Source: Lysobacter sp. Root690
GTDB lineage: Bacteria > Pseudomonadota > Gammaproteobacteria > Xanthomonadales > Xanthomonadaceae
DNA length: 64,000 bases
Reading direction: 5' to 3'
Assembly (NCBI RefSeq): GCF_001427785.1
Contig: NZ_LMHM01000012.1
Coordinates: 494,445-558,444 of the forward strand
Shown here in pieces: positions 1-7,435 of the stretch. The notes beneath the pieces were generated by a model, which was given only the letters and a program-made list of their open reading frames with translations, had not been told where the DNA came from and searched no databases. The first letter of the stretch is position 1. Every line of letters starts with the position of its first letter. The position numbers and the translations under genes were made by a program.

Positions 1-389
1 TGATCGGCGACGACACCGCCTTGCCGGCGATCGCGCGGCGCCTGCGCGAGCTGCCGGCGACGGCGCGCGCCATCGTCGTGGTGGAAGTGGAAGATCCGAG
101 CGCGCGCATCGATTTCGTCGCCGCCGCCACGCTCGACGTGCATTGGTGCTATCGCAATGGTTCCGATCCGGACGGCGATCCGCCGTTGCTGCGCGCTGTG
201 CGCGAACTGCGCTGGCCGCAAGGCGAGAGCGACGGCGAAGGCTATGTCTGGGCCGCGGGCGAATCGAGCGCGATCCGCGCGGTGCGCCAGCATCTGCTGG
301 CCGAGCGCGGCGTCGACAAGTCGCGGCTGCACGCGGCCGGTTACTGGAAGCGCGGCGCACAGGGCGTGCACGAATCGCTGGACGACTGA
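1..389 (+). CDS. Siderophore-interacting protein (ferric-siderophore reductase), C-terminal part
   Basis: The gene enters from the left edge in the frame starting at base 3, so the N-terminal FAD-binding half is outside the window. The visible 129 or so residues match the C-terminal NAD(P)H-binding domain of the SIP family. An acidic GDDTALPAIARRL segment is followed by a hydrophobic AIVVVEVED strand, then the family signatures YVWAAGESSAIR and AAGYWKRGAQGVHE close to the end. SIP proteins reduce Fe(III)-siderophores in the cytoplasm and release the iron. The MFS transporter that starts 44 bases downstream on the same strand is probably co-transcribed and may export or recycle a siderophore. 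That pairing is inference from position. Confidence 0.9.
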   Translation, partial: IGDDTALPAIARRLRELPATARAIVVVEVEDPSARIDFVAAATLDVHWCYRNGSDPDGDPPLLRAVRELRWPQGESDGEGYVWAAGESSAIRAVRQHLLAERGVDKSRLHAAGYWKRGAQGVHESLDD

Positions 390-432
390 GTTTCAATCCC
401 TAGCCGCGGTCGTAGCGACCGCAAGGACTCCC

Positions 433-1689
433 ATGTATTCGATTACCCAAGCGCTCGAGCGACGCCTGCTGTGGCTGCTCATGCTGACCCAGTTCACTCT
501 CATCATGGACTTCATGGTGATGATGCCGCTGGGCCCGCAGATCATGCACGCCCTGCATATCTCGCCGGCGCAATTCGCCGCCGCCGTATCGGCCTATTCG
601 ATCTGCGGCGGCCTGTCCGGCCTGCTCGCCGCCACCTACATCGATCGTTTTGATCGGCGCAAGCTGCTGCTGGCGATGTACGCATTGTTCGCCGTGTCCA
701 ACCTGGCCTGCGCGCTGGCCGACAGTTACGCCTTGTTGCTGGCCTCGCGCGCGTTCGCGGGCATCAGCGGCGGCGTGCTCGGCTCCATCATCATGGCGAT
801 CATCGCCGACGTGATTCCGGCGCAACGCCGCGGCGCCGCCACCGGCACGGTCATGACCTCGTTCGCGATCGCCTCGGTGATCGGCGTTCCGGTCGGTGTT
901 CTGCTCGGCGCGCATTTCCACTGGTCGGCGCCGTTCTGGCTGCTGGTGGCGCTGTCGCTGCTGGTGTGGGTGGGCGGTTCGCGGATCGTGCCGCCGCTGG
1001 ACCAGCATCTGTCGCGCGAACGCGTGCCGCTGAGCCGGGCATTTCCGAACCTGTTCAAGCTGTTCGCGAACCCGCGGCATCTCAACGCGTTCGCGCTGAC
1101 GCTGATGCTGACCACCTCGCAGATGCTGGTGATTCCCTTCATCTCGCCGATGCTGGTCTCCAACCACGGCATCGAACCGTCGCAATTGTCGTGGATGTAC
1201 ATGGCCGGCGGCGTGGCGGCGTTCTTCACATCGCGCTACATCGGGCGCCTGGCCGACCGTTACGGCAAGCAGCTGGTGTATCGCGTCGCGGTGGTGGTTT
1301 CGCTGGTGCCGGTGTTGTTCATCACCCATCTGCCGGCGGTCGGCTTCCTCGCGATGCTGCTGTTCTTCCCGTTCTTCATGGTGACGATGAACGGGCGCAT
1401 GGTGCCGTTGCAGGCGTTGCAGACCACGGTGCCGCAACCGGAGCAGCGCGGCGCTTACCTCAGCGCGAACAGCGCGGTGATGTCGCTGGGCACGGGCCTG
1501 GGCGCATGGCTGGGCGGCCTGATGCTGACCACCGACGCCAGCGGACATATCGCCGGTTATGGCGCGGTCGGCTGGATCGCGGCGGGCCTGGCGCTGTGCT
1601 CGGCCTTGTGGGTGGGGCGGGTGAGCTCGGCGGATATACAACCGGTCGCGGAACCGGCGAGCGGCGAACAGCGCAGCGGCGCGGCCTGA
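433..1689 (+). CDS. MFS transporter, drug/siderophore efflux type
   Basis: A 418-residue integral membrane protein of normal MFS length. About twelve hydrophobic segments are separated by short loops. The loop after segment 2 carries the MFS signature (YIDRFDRRKLL), and the matching loop in the second half reads IGRLADRYGKQ. Starting at the ATG at 433 leaves a short cytoplasmic N-terminus before the first membrane segment; longer in-frame extensions run into the preceding gene. It resembles the DHA1/AraJ-like proton-driven exporters of the inner membrane. Position after a siderophore reductase gene suggests siderophore export, but the sequence alone does not define the substrate. Confidence 0.85.
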   Translation: MYSITQALERRLLWLLMLTQFTLIMDFMVMMPLGPQIMHALHISPAQFAAAVSAYSICGGLSGLLAATYIDRFDRRKLLLAMYALFAVSNLACALADSYALLLASRAFAGISGGVLGSIIMAIIADVIPAQRRGAATGTVMTSFAIASVIGVPVGVLLGAHFHWSAPFWLLVALSLLVWVGGSRIVPPLDQHLSRERVPLSRAFPNLFKLFANPRHLNAFALTLMLTTSQMLVIPFISPMLVSNHGIEPSQLSWMYMAGGVAAFFTSRYIGRLADRYGKQLVYRVAVVVSLVPVLFITHLPAVGFLAMLLFFPFFMVTMNGRMVPLQALQTTVPQPEQRGAYLSANSAVMSLGTGLGAWLGGLMLTTDASGHIAGYGAVGWIAAGLALCSALWVGRVSSADIQPVAEPASGEQRSGAA

Positions 1690-1776
1690 CGGAAGTCAGG
1701 CGCGCTGTCCGACCGGATGCTTTTGCATGTGCACGGACTGCGGCTTGCCGCGATTCCCGCCGCGCGTCCGGGTCGA

Positions 1777-1805
1777 CGCGCCGAAACGGCATTAGTTTCG
1801 GCGCG
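1777..1805. terminator. Terminator-like hairpin between MFS gene and small secreted gene
   Basis: A perfect 11-base stem (CGCGCCGAAAC paired with GTTTCGGCGCG) encloses a 7-base loop. There is no T-run, as is common in high-GC genomes. It lies 88 bases after the MFS stop and 58 bases before the next start, so it could end the MFS transcript or shape the leader of the next gene. A smaller hairpin (CCTGAC, GGAA loop, GTCAGG) overlaps the MFS stop codon. Confidence 0.5.
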
Positions 1806-1862
1806 CGCGCAATCGTGCGAGCGGCAGCCCGATGCGGCTGCATCTTCGGCCAGGAGAGCACC

Positions 1863-2057
1863 ATGATCCGATTGTCCAAGCGTTTCGTCGCCGCGACGTC
1901 CGCGTTCGTGTTCGGGTTTGCATTGATCGGCACCGCCAGTCATGCCGCCGATCCCTGCGACGGCTGCTGGAAGGCCTACGCGGGATGTCTGCAGGTCGGC
2001 GGCACGACATGCAAGGCGCAACTCGACCGCTGCCTGCGTCGCTACAGTTGCGGGTAA
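1863..2057 (+). CDS. Small secreted cysteine-rich protein
   Basis: A 64-residue precursor. Residues 1-28 form a standard Sec signal peptide (basic RLSKR, a hydrophobic stretch and a SHAA cleavage region). The mature part is only about 36 residues and holds six cysteines spaced C..C(5)..C(7)..C(5)..C(5)..C, which suggests disulfide bonds in the periplasm or outside the cell. An AGGAGAG ribosome-binding site sits just before the ATG. Similar tiny cysteine-rich exported proteins are common hypotheticals in Xanthomonadaceae; no function is assigned. Toxin, inhibitor or metal-binding roles are all possible. Confidence 0.65.
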   Translation: MIRLSKRFVAATSAFVFGFALIGTASHAADPCDGCWKAYAGCLQVGGTTCKAQLDRCLRRYSCG

Positions 2058-2178
2058 TCGGCGGCCTCGGCCTCGATAGCAAACGGGGCGCGCGCGAACG
2101 ACTCGACCGTGGCCGCCCGGTGTGGCGTGACGGCCCGTTCGAACCGCGAGAGAAGATCGCGGTCGTCGGCGCGCGCGT

Positions 2179-3384
2179 TCAGTGCGCCTCATCCGGCCGC
2201 GCCAGCAGCCGCATGGCGATGTTCTTGATCGCGGCCTTGCTGGCATCGCTGGCGCTGGCATTGCTTAGGATCGCGACGCCGCAGCGCGTGTCCGGATCGA
2301 GGTAAGCGGCGGTGAATACCCCCGGATCGCCGCCCCAGTGATTGGCCACGATGCGATCGCCGAGCCGTCCCTGCATCCAGCCAAGCCCCTGGCCGGTGAG
2401 CCATTCCGGCAGTTGCGCCGGCTGCCGCATCAGCAGCAGCTCCGCCATGTTCTGCGGTCGCAGCATGCGCGCGTCGCCGGCCGCGCCGCCGTTGGCGGCG
2501 GCGGCGACGTAGCGGGTGAGGTCGGCGATCGAACTGCGCAGCATCGAGCCCGGCCAATCGGGCGCGCCGATCGGGCGTTGGCGCACGTACGCGCTGCCGG
2601 CCATCAGGTACGGCGTCGCGCTGCGTTCGGCGGGGGTCTCGGCCAGCGTCCAGAACGTGCTGGTCATGCCCAGCGGGGCGAATACTTCGCGCCGGGTCAG
2701 CTCGCGCATGTCCTCGCCGCTCACGCGCGCGGCCAACTCGCCGAGCACGGCGTAACCGACGTTGCTGTAGCCCCAGGCCGCGCCGGGCGCGTGAGCGAAA
2801 AAACTGCCTTCGGCCGAATACGCCTTTCCGCCCGGCACCAGGTAGTCGCGCAGAAAATCTTGCAAGGGCATGTCGGCATCGCGGCCGGGCGTGCGGAAAT
2901 CGATGCGGTAATAGTTCGCGTCGCTGATGCCGGAGGTGTGCATCAGCAATTGGCGCGCGGTGATCGTCGCGGCGCGATGGCGCTGGTGGCGCAGCGGAAA
3001 ATTCAGGTGAGGCGCGACCGGTTCGTCCAGATCCAGTCGGCCCTGTTCGTGCAGCCATGCGATCGCGGTGGCGGTGACGGTCTTGGTGATCGAGGCGAGG
3101 TGGAACACCGTGTCGGCGTCGACCATGCGCCGCGACTCGATGTCGGCGTAGCCGAAGCCTCGGGCGAAACGCGTCGCGCCGTCGCGCGCCCATCCCACCG
3201 CCAGGCCGGGGATGCGCGCCTGGCGCATCTGTTCGAGCACGAAGGCGTCGAATTCGCACGATGCCAAGTCGGCTGGCGTCGCGCCGCGGACCAGGCCGAA
3301 GACGGGGGCGGACGCGAATGCGAGTCCGGCGGCGAGGAAGCGCCGACGGCCGGGTGAGGCATCGTGAGGTTTGTTCGTCTTCAT
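2179..3384 (-). CDS. Serine hydrolase of the class C beta-lactamase/DD-peptidase-like family
   Basis: A 401-residue exported protein. The N-terminus has a twin-arginine-type signal (PGRRRFLAAGLAFAS). The mature protein has the three active-site motifs of the family: SITK around residue 94 with nucleophile serine and general-base lysine, a YSN triad around residue 205, and HWGGDPG near residue 348 in place of KTG. Members include esterases, D-aminopeptidases and true AmpC enzymes; the HxG third motif favours an esterase or peptidase. It is transcribed divergently from the MarR gene and starts 85 bases away across a palindrome, so MarR control is likely. Confidence 0.85.
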   Translation of the reverse strand: MKTNKPHDASPGRRRFLAAGLAFASAPVFGLVRGATPADLASCEFDAFVLEQMRQARIPGLAVGWARDGATRFARGFGYADIESRRMVDADTVFHLASITKTVTATAIAWLHEQGRLDLDEPVAPHLNFPLRHQRHRAATITARQLLMHTSGISDANYYRIDFRTPGRDADMPLQDFLRDYLVPGGKAYSAEGSFFAHAPGAAWGYSNVGYAVLGELAARVSGEDMRELTRREVFAPLGMTSTFWTLAETPAERSATPYLMAGSAYVRQRPIGAPDWPGSMLRSSIADLTRYVAAAANGGAAGDARMLRPQNMAELLLMRQPAQLPEWLTGQGLGWMQGRLGDRIVANHWGGDPGVFTAAYLDPDTRCGVAILSNASASDASKAAIKNIAMRLLARPDEAH

Positions 3385-3423
3385 GCCCTTGAGTTCGCTG
3401 AACGACCGGCTTGCAGGATATCC

Positions 3424-3435
3424 GTAGGCGCCTAC
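3424..3435. promoter_or_regulatory. Palindromic operator candidate between serine hydrolase and MarR genes
   Basis: GTAGGCGCCTAC is a perfect 12-base palindrome in the 84-base divergent intergenic region. It is directly followed by ATAATG, which could be a -10 hexamer for the marR-type gene. MarR proteins bind such dyads and usually repress their own gene and a divergent neighbour. The assignment rests on symmetry and position. Confidence 0.55.
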
Positions 3436-3468
3436 ATAATGTCAAGCAGGCGCAACAGGAGACGATTC

Positions 3469-3993
3469 ATGGACTACCCGAGGCATCTGGGCGGAGCGGC
3501 GATAGGCGCGCGTCTTCGGCGCCTGTCCGAGCGCATCGACGGCGACGTGGCGCGGATCTACGCCGAGGCCGGTCTCGAGTTCGAGCAGCGCTGGTTCGGC
3601 GTGCTGAACCAACTGACCTTGAACGGCCCGGCCACGGTCGGCGAACTGGCGACGACCCTGGGCATCACCCATGCGTCCATCAGTCAGACTCGCAGCTCGC
3701 TGGAAAAGGCCGGCCTGGTGCGGTCGCAGACCGATCCCGATGATGCGCGCCGCAGGCAATTGCAACTGACGCGCAAGGGACGGCAGCTGATCGAGCGGCT
3801 GACGCCGTTGTGGCAGGTGCTGGACCAGGCCGCGGCGAACATCGTCGCGGAGGTCGATGGCCTGATCGAATCGCTCGACCGCCTCGACGATGCCTTGAGC
3901 CGGCAGTCGCTGTTCGAGCGCATCGTCGAAGCGGCGCCGGCGTTGACCGCGCAAGGACTCAAACCCGCGCGCAAGGCCGGTCGATCGTCCTGA
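3469..3993 (+). CDS. MarR family transcriptional regulator
   Basis: A 174-residue cytoplasmic protein with the winged helix-turn-helix of MarR. Residues around 55-75 read TVGELATTLGITHASISQT (recognition region), and the wing carries DPDDARRRQLQLTRKG, the family's hallmark. Helices before and after form the dimerisation region. The ATG at 3469 is preceded by an ACAGGAG ribosome-binding site; longer in-frame starts would cross the operator palindrome. It probably controls itself and the divergent serine hydrolase. The ligand is unknown. Confidence 0.9.
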   Translation: MDYPRHLGGAAIGARLRRLSERIDGDVARIYAEAGLEFEQRWFGVLNQLTLNGPATVGELATTLGITHASISQTRSSLEKAGLVRSQTDPDDARRRQLQLTRKGRQLIERLTPLWQVLDQAAANIVAEVDGLIESLDRLDDALSRQSLFERIVEAAPALTAQGLKPARKAGRSS

Positions 3994-4005
3994 AACAACG
4001 GGCGT

Positions 4006-4032
4006 GACGCCATCGCGGCCCGCGATGGCGTC
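4006..4032. terminator. Hairpin terminator after the MarR gene
   Basis: A perfect 12-base stem (GACGCCATCGCG with CGCGATGGCGTC) around a 3-base loop starts 12 bases past the stop codon. There is no clear T-run. The strength and placement suggest transcription termination of the MarR gene. Confidence 0.65.
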
Positions 4033-4125
4033 GGATGCGCGCCGCATCCCCGCGGCGGTACCTTCAGCACATGTGGGGCCGCGAGCCGGAGCGCGAGCAT
4101 GTCGGCTCCCAGCAAGGTACGCACG

Positions 4126-5358
4126 ATGCGCCCGTCAGCATTCCGGCCCGCGGTCACCCTGATACTGATGCTCTGGTTTGCGCTGGCGCAGGCGCAAACC
4201 AAGCAACCGCAAGCCGATACCGCCGCCACCCGCGTCTATGTGCTGGGCGTCGATCATGCGGCCCAGTTGGTGGCGAAGCACGACAGTCCGGCGATGCTCG
4301 AAGCCTTTCTCGCGCGCAGCCGCGCGGATGCGATCTGCGTGGAGCGGACCGCGGACGCGTTCGCCCGCGACGACTTCTATGAGTTCACCTATGAAGTGCA
4401 GGACGTGGTCGTGCCGTACGCGCGCGCGGCCAGGGTCGAGCTGTGCCCGATCGACTGGATGCCTTCGCGCGAGGACGAGCTGCTGGGTTTCGGCATGAAC
4501 CCCGGCGCGCCGCCGGAACTTCGCCCTTACCGGGGTTTCCAGCAGTTCCTGACGTTCCCCGAATCCGCGAGCCTGCGGCGCACGCTTTATCATGCCGACG
4601 ACGCCGCCAATCTCGACAAGGTCAAGCAATGGGCGCTGACCCCGGCGACGTCGGCCGCGCGCGATCTGCCCCGGCGCATGTTCCTGTATCGAACCTTCAT
4701 GCAGGCCCAGGCCATCGCCCGTGCCGCGCACGCCCGGCCGGGCAAGACGCTGGTGGTGGTCGTGGGCGAATTTCACAAGCACGATATCGAATCCATCCTC
4801 AAGACCGATCCGCGCATCGATCTGCGCCAGCCATCGAGCCTGGGCCCGCCGAGCGACGACGAGATCGCCCGGCATACCAATCGAGCGCAGTTGCTGGCGA
4901 TAGCGAGCTTCAATCTGCTCGGCATGCAGTCGCGCACCGGCAACGTCGATTTCGAATGGATGCGCGACACGCTGGCGCGATTGTCGGCGCAGCGCGACGA
5001 TGCCGAGGTTCAATTGTTGACGACGCGGCTGGCCCGCCTCGATGGATCGATCGATTCCGATCAGGCGCAAGCGCGTTACGCGGTGATCGCGAACAGCGCC
5101 GGCGATGCGAAGTTCACGTGGACCGGCGTGCTTGACCGGGACCGGCTCGATTCGTACTTCGATCCCTTCGGCAATCTGAGCATCGCCCAGCGCGCCATTA
5201 TCGAGCAGGCGCGCGAACTGCATCGCCAAGGCAAGCGCCAGCAAGCCGACGCATTGCAAGAGGCCGTAGCCACGCAGCTCAAGCCCCGACAGGCGAGGCA
5301 GCTGCGCGGCTACTGGACTGCCGACTTCCTGGGCGATATCGAGCGCAAGCCCGAGTAA
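4126..5358 (+). CDS. Exported TraB/GumN (Tiki superfamily)-like protein
   Basis: About 410 residues with a Sec signal peptide (hydrophobic TLILMLWFALAQAQ). The mature part opens with YVLGVDHAAQL, later has ADAICVERT, and near residue 215 has TLVVVVGEFHKHDIESIL. This order of GxxH, a conserved glutamate and a second GxxH-like strand resembles the TraB/GumN/Tiki fold, whose best-studied members are metalloproteases. The family call is inference from motif spacing. The ATG at 4126 puts the signal peptide at the N-terminus; another ATG lies at 4099. The C-terminal 90 residues are helical and charged. It ends 15 bases before the convergent next gene. Confidence 0.55.
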   Translation: MRPSAFRPAVTLILMLWFALAQAQTKQPQADTAATRVYVLGVDHAAQLVAKHDSPAMLEAFLARSRADAICVERTADAFARDDFYEFTYEVQDVVVPYARAARVELCPIDWMPSREDELLGFGMNPGAPPELRPYRGFQQFLTFPESASLRRTLYHADDAANLDKVKQWALTPATSAARDLPRRMFLYRTFMQAQAIARAAHARPGKTLVVVVGEFHKHDIESILKTDPRIDLRQPSSLGPPSDDEIARHTNRAQLLAIASFNLLGMQSRTGNVDFEWMRDTLARLSAQRDDAEVQLLTTRLARLDGSIDSDQAQARYAVIANSAGDAKFTWTGVLDRDRLDSYFDPFGNLSIAQRAIIEQARELHRQGKRQQADALQEAVATQLKPRQARQLRGYWTADFLGDIERKPE

Positions 5359-5373
5359 GTCCGCGCGCGTGAA

Positions 5374-5709
5374 TCACTCTTCCCGGCAGCTGCCTTTGCC
5401 GGTGCTCTTGCCGCAGCCGTTCTTGCAAGTGGCCGCGGAGGAGTTGGCGCCGTCCTGGCAATCGCCGTTGCCGACGCCCGACACGCAGGTACCGCTGTTG
5501 GTGCCGGTGGAAAGCCGGTAAGACTTCTTGTCGCACACCAGCCTGCCCTCCGCGTGGGTCGGGCGCGGCGCCGGCGCGCTCAAGGTCTTCGGCGACGCGG
5601 CCGCGGGGCCGCTGTTGCCGGACTTGGATTGATCGGCCGCCATGGCGCACGCGGAGGCACCGGCGAGCAGGACGAATAGGGAAGCACGAAGGGCAGTGGC
5701 GAAGAACAT
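5374..5709 (-). CDS. Secreted cysteine- and glycine-rich hypothetical protein
   Basis: A 111-residue precursor. A Sec signal peptide covers roughly residues 1-25 (ALRASLFVLLAGASACAMAA). It is followed by a proline/serine/alanine linker, then a short domain with about six cysteines and many Gly/Asn/Ser residues (SGVGNGDCQDGANSS, CKNGCGKSTGKG). A GGAGAC ribosome-binding site precedes the ATG at 5709. The cysteine-rich tail suggests a disulfide-stabilised extracellular peptide. I do not recognise the family. Confidence 0.55.
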   Translation of the reverse strand: MFFATALRASLFVLLAGASACAMAADQSKSGNSGPAAASPKTLSAPAPRPTHAEGRLVCDKKSYRLSTGTNSGTCVSGVGNGDCQDGANSSAATCKNGCGKSTGKGSCREE

Positions 5710-6050
5710 GATTGAAGTCTCCTGAGACAGCGACAACGGATCGGGGGAGGCGCTTGATTCGCGCGCCGGGTTGTTCCGCGGCGGCGCGCAGGGCGGCTGC
5801 GCTCAGTCATTACAACGGCGACGATGCGTTCGTCCGGCCAAACCGGCCGAGCAGATTGCACGTAGTTTCGCGGCGATTGCGTGAGATTCCGGCCGATGGT
5901 TGGTCGCAAGCACGGCCGACGCCAGGTTCCGCCGAACTCGATTCGGATCTGCGCATGCCGACTCGCGTCGGGTCCTGTCCATGGCAAGCAACCCAGATCG
6001 ACCATGCAGTCGAATCGAAGGCAGGCAGGTTACGCCCGCCTTCTTATGCG
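5710..6050. other. Gene-free interval upstream of the small secreted gene
   Basis: No supported gene in these 341 bases. It should contain the promoter of the minus-strand secreted gene and the 3' region of the DUF1552 gene, with a strong hairpin near its right end. Confidence 0.5.
6017..6043. terminator. Hairpin downstream of the DUF1552 gene
   Basis: GAAGGCAGGC and GCCCGCCTTC form a 10-base stem (one G-T wobble) with a 7-base loop. It begins 8 bases past the DUF1552 stop on the minus strand, the right place to end the two-gene transcript. Confidence 0.55.
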
Positions 6051-7433
6051 CTAGCCGACATTACTGAAAATCCCGTTCACCACGCCGCCCGGATAAGGCG
6101 GCTCGACGCCGCAGGCCGCGGCCACCGTGTTCCAGATCCGCGGCATGTCGACGAAGCGCTTGCCGATGACCGGGTTGCCGGTGTGGTGATCGCGGTCGGC
6201 CTGCGAGGCGATGCTGAAGCAACGGCCGTTGCCGTCGCCGTTGCGCAGCAGGCCGGAGGCGCCGCCCATCATCAGCAGCGGCATATCGATCTGGTGCTCG
6301 GGCGCGCCGTCGGCCATCTCGCTGGTCACAACGACCAGGGTGTGGTCGATCAGCTTGTCGCCGTCGACATCGGGATCGTCGTAACGGGCCAGTTCGTCCA
6401 TGAACAGCTTGGCGCGTTGCGCGTACCACTTTCTCGTCCCGCTCCATTCCTGCGTTCCCGCGTAGCGATGCGCGCAGTCGTGCGGGTTCTTCGCGCTGGT
6501 GACGTCGAGAATGTTCAATTGCTCGGCCGAACGCGCGATCTGTATCGTCGCCACCCGGGTGATGCCGCAGGCCAGGGCGTTGGCGACGACCCGTTCGTGC
6601 GCGGCCTGGACCCGGGTGCGGAATTCGGCGGACGCGATCGGATGGGTGTCCGGCGCGTTGCCGACGCTGCATTCTCCCGGCGTGGGCAGCTCGCCTTCCA
6701 TGTCGGCCATGACTTGTTCGATCGAGTCCAGTTGGGTCTCGAGTTTCTGCTTCTGCGAACCCGACAGGCGTTGCCGCAATTCGTGGATGTCCGCCAGCGC
6801 GGGTTCGAAAATATGCTTGCCTCGGGTCTGCGCGGCCCGCACCGCGCGGCTGGCCAGGCCGAACACCGCTTCGTGCAGCAGTACCGGATCGCGCTCCGGC
6901 GTGCGGATGGTCTTCGCGTCGGCCCAGGACACGAACCACGGCGAGCCGTCGATGCCGGCGTGCGGCCCGGAGAACAGCGATCGAAAGGTCGGGTTGAGGC
7001 CGGTCATCGCCGGGTCGCGTCCGAGAATCACGTCGATGCTGGGCAACTGCGCGGCGCGATCGCGCAGCACCAGGTTCCAGCCGTTGTGGCCCGAGTTGCC
7101 CTCGCCGAGCATCAGGCCGCGCAGGTACAGCGACTTGGCGCGATGGGCGGTCAGTTCCGCGCTGACTTCGCGCAGTTCGAAGTCGCTGCTGTCGCCGCTG
7201 TTCGCGGTGGGATGCCACAGGCCCAGGCCGTCGCCAAAGCCGCCGCCGGTCCACGAGTCCACGGCCAGGCCATCGGGTACCACGAAGAACACGACCTTGA
7301 GTTTCGCCGCCGTGGCCAACGCGCTCATGCGCGCGCCGCCGCCGCAGCCGAACAAGGGCAATCCGAGCGATGCCGCCGAAGCGGCGACCACGAGGTTGCG
7401 CAGAAAAACGCGGCGTGCGTAGAGGTGGGTCAT
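6051..7433 (-). CDS. DUF1552 domain protein, Tat-exported
   Basis: A 460-residue protein. Residues 7-30 are a twin-arginine signal (RRVFLRNLVVAAS) ending in LFGCGGG, so it may be a Tat lipoprotein. The body has the DUF1552 pattern: VVFFVVPDGLA near the start, a GNSGHNGWNLVL stretch, SIDVILGRDP, and near the end DHTLVVVTSEMADGAPE and NTVAAACGV. The fold is thought to be alkaline-phosphatase-like; activity is not established. It starts 2 bases after the stop of the giant DUF1592 gene, so the two are translationally linked. DUF1552 proteins commonly follow DUF1592 proteins and probably act in the same extracytoplasmic complex. Confidence 0.85.
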   Translation of the reverse strand: MTHLYARRVFLRNLVVAASAASLGLPLFGCGGGARMSALATAAKLKVVFFVVPDGLAVDSWTGGGFGDGLGLWHPTANSGDSSDFELREVSAELTAHRAKSLYLRGLMLGEGNSGHNGWNLVLRDRAAQLPSIDVILGRDPAMTGLNPTFRSLFSGPHAGIDGSPWFVSWADAKTIRTPERDPVLLHEAVFGLASRAVRAAQTRGKHIFEPALADIHELRQRLSGSQKQKLETQLDSIEQVMADMEGELPTPGECSVGNAPDTHPIASAEFRTRVQAAHERVVANALACGITRVATIQIARSAEQLNILDVTSAKNPHDCAHRYAGTQEWSGTRKWYAQRAKLFMDELARYDDPDVDGDKLIDHTLVVVTSEMADGAPEHQIDMPLLMMGGASGLLRNGDGNGRCFSIASQADRDHHTGNPVIGKRFVDMPRIWNTVAAACGVEPPYPGGVVNGIFSNVG

Positions 7434-7435
7434 GG

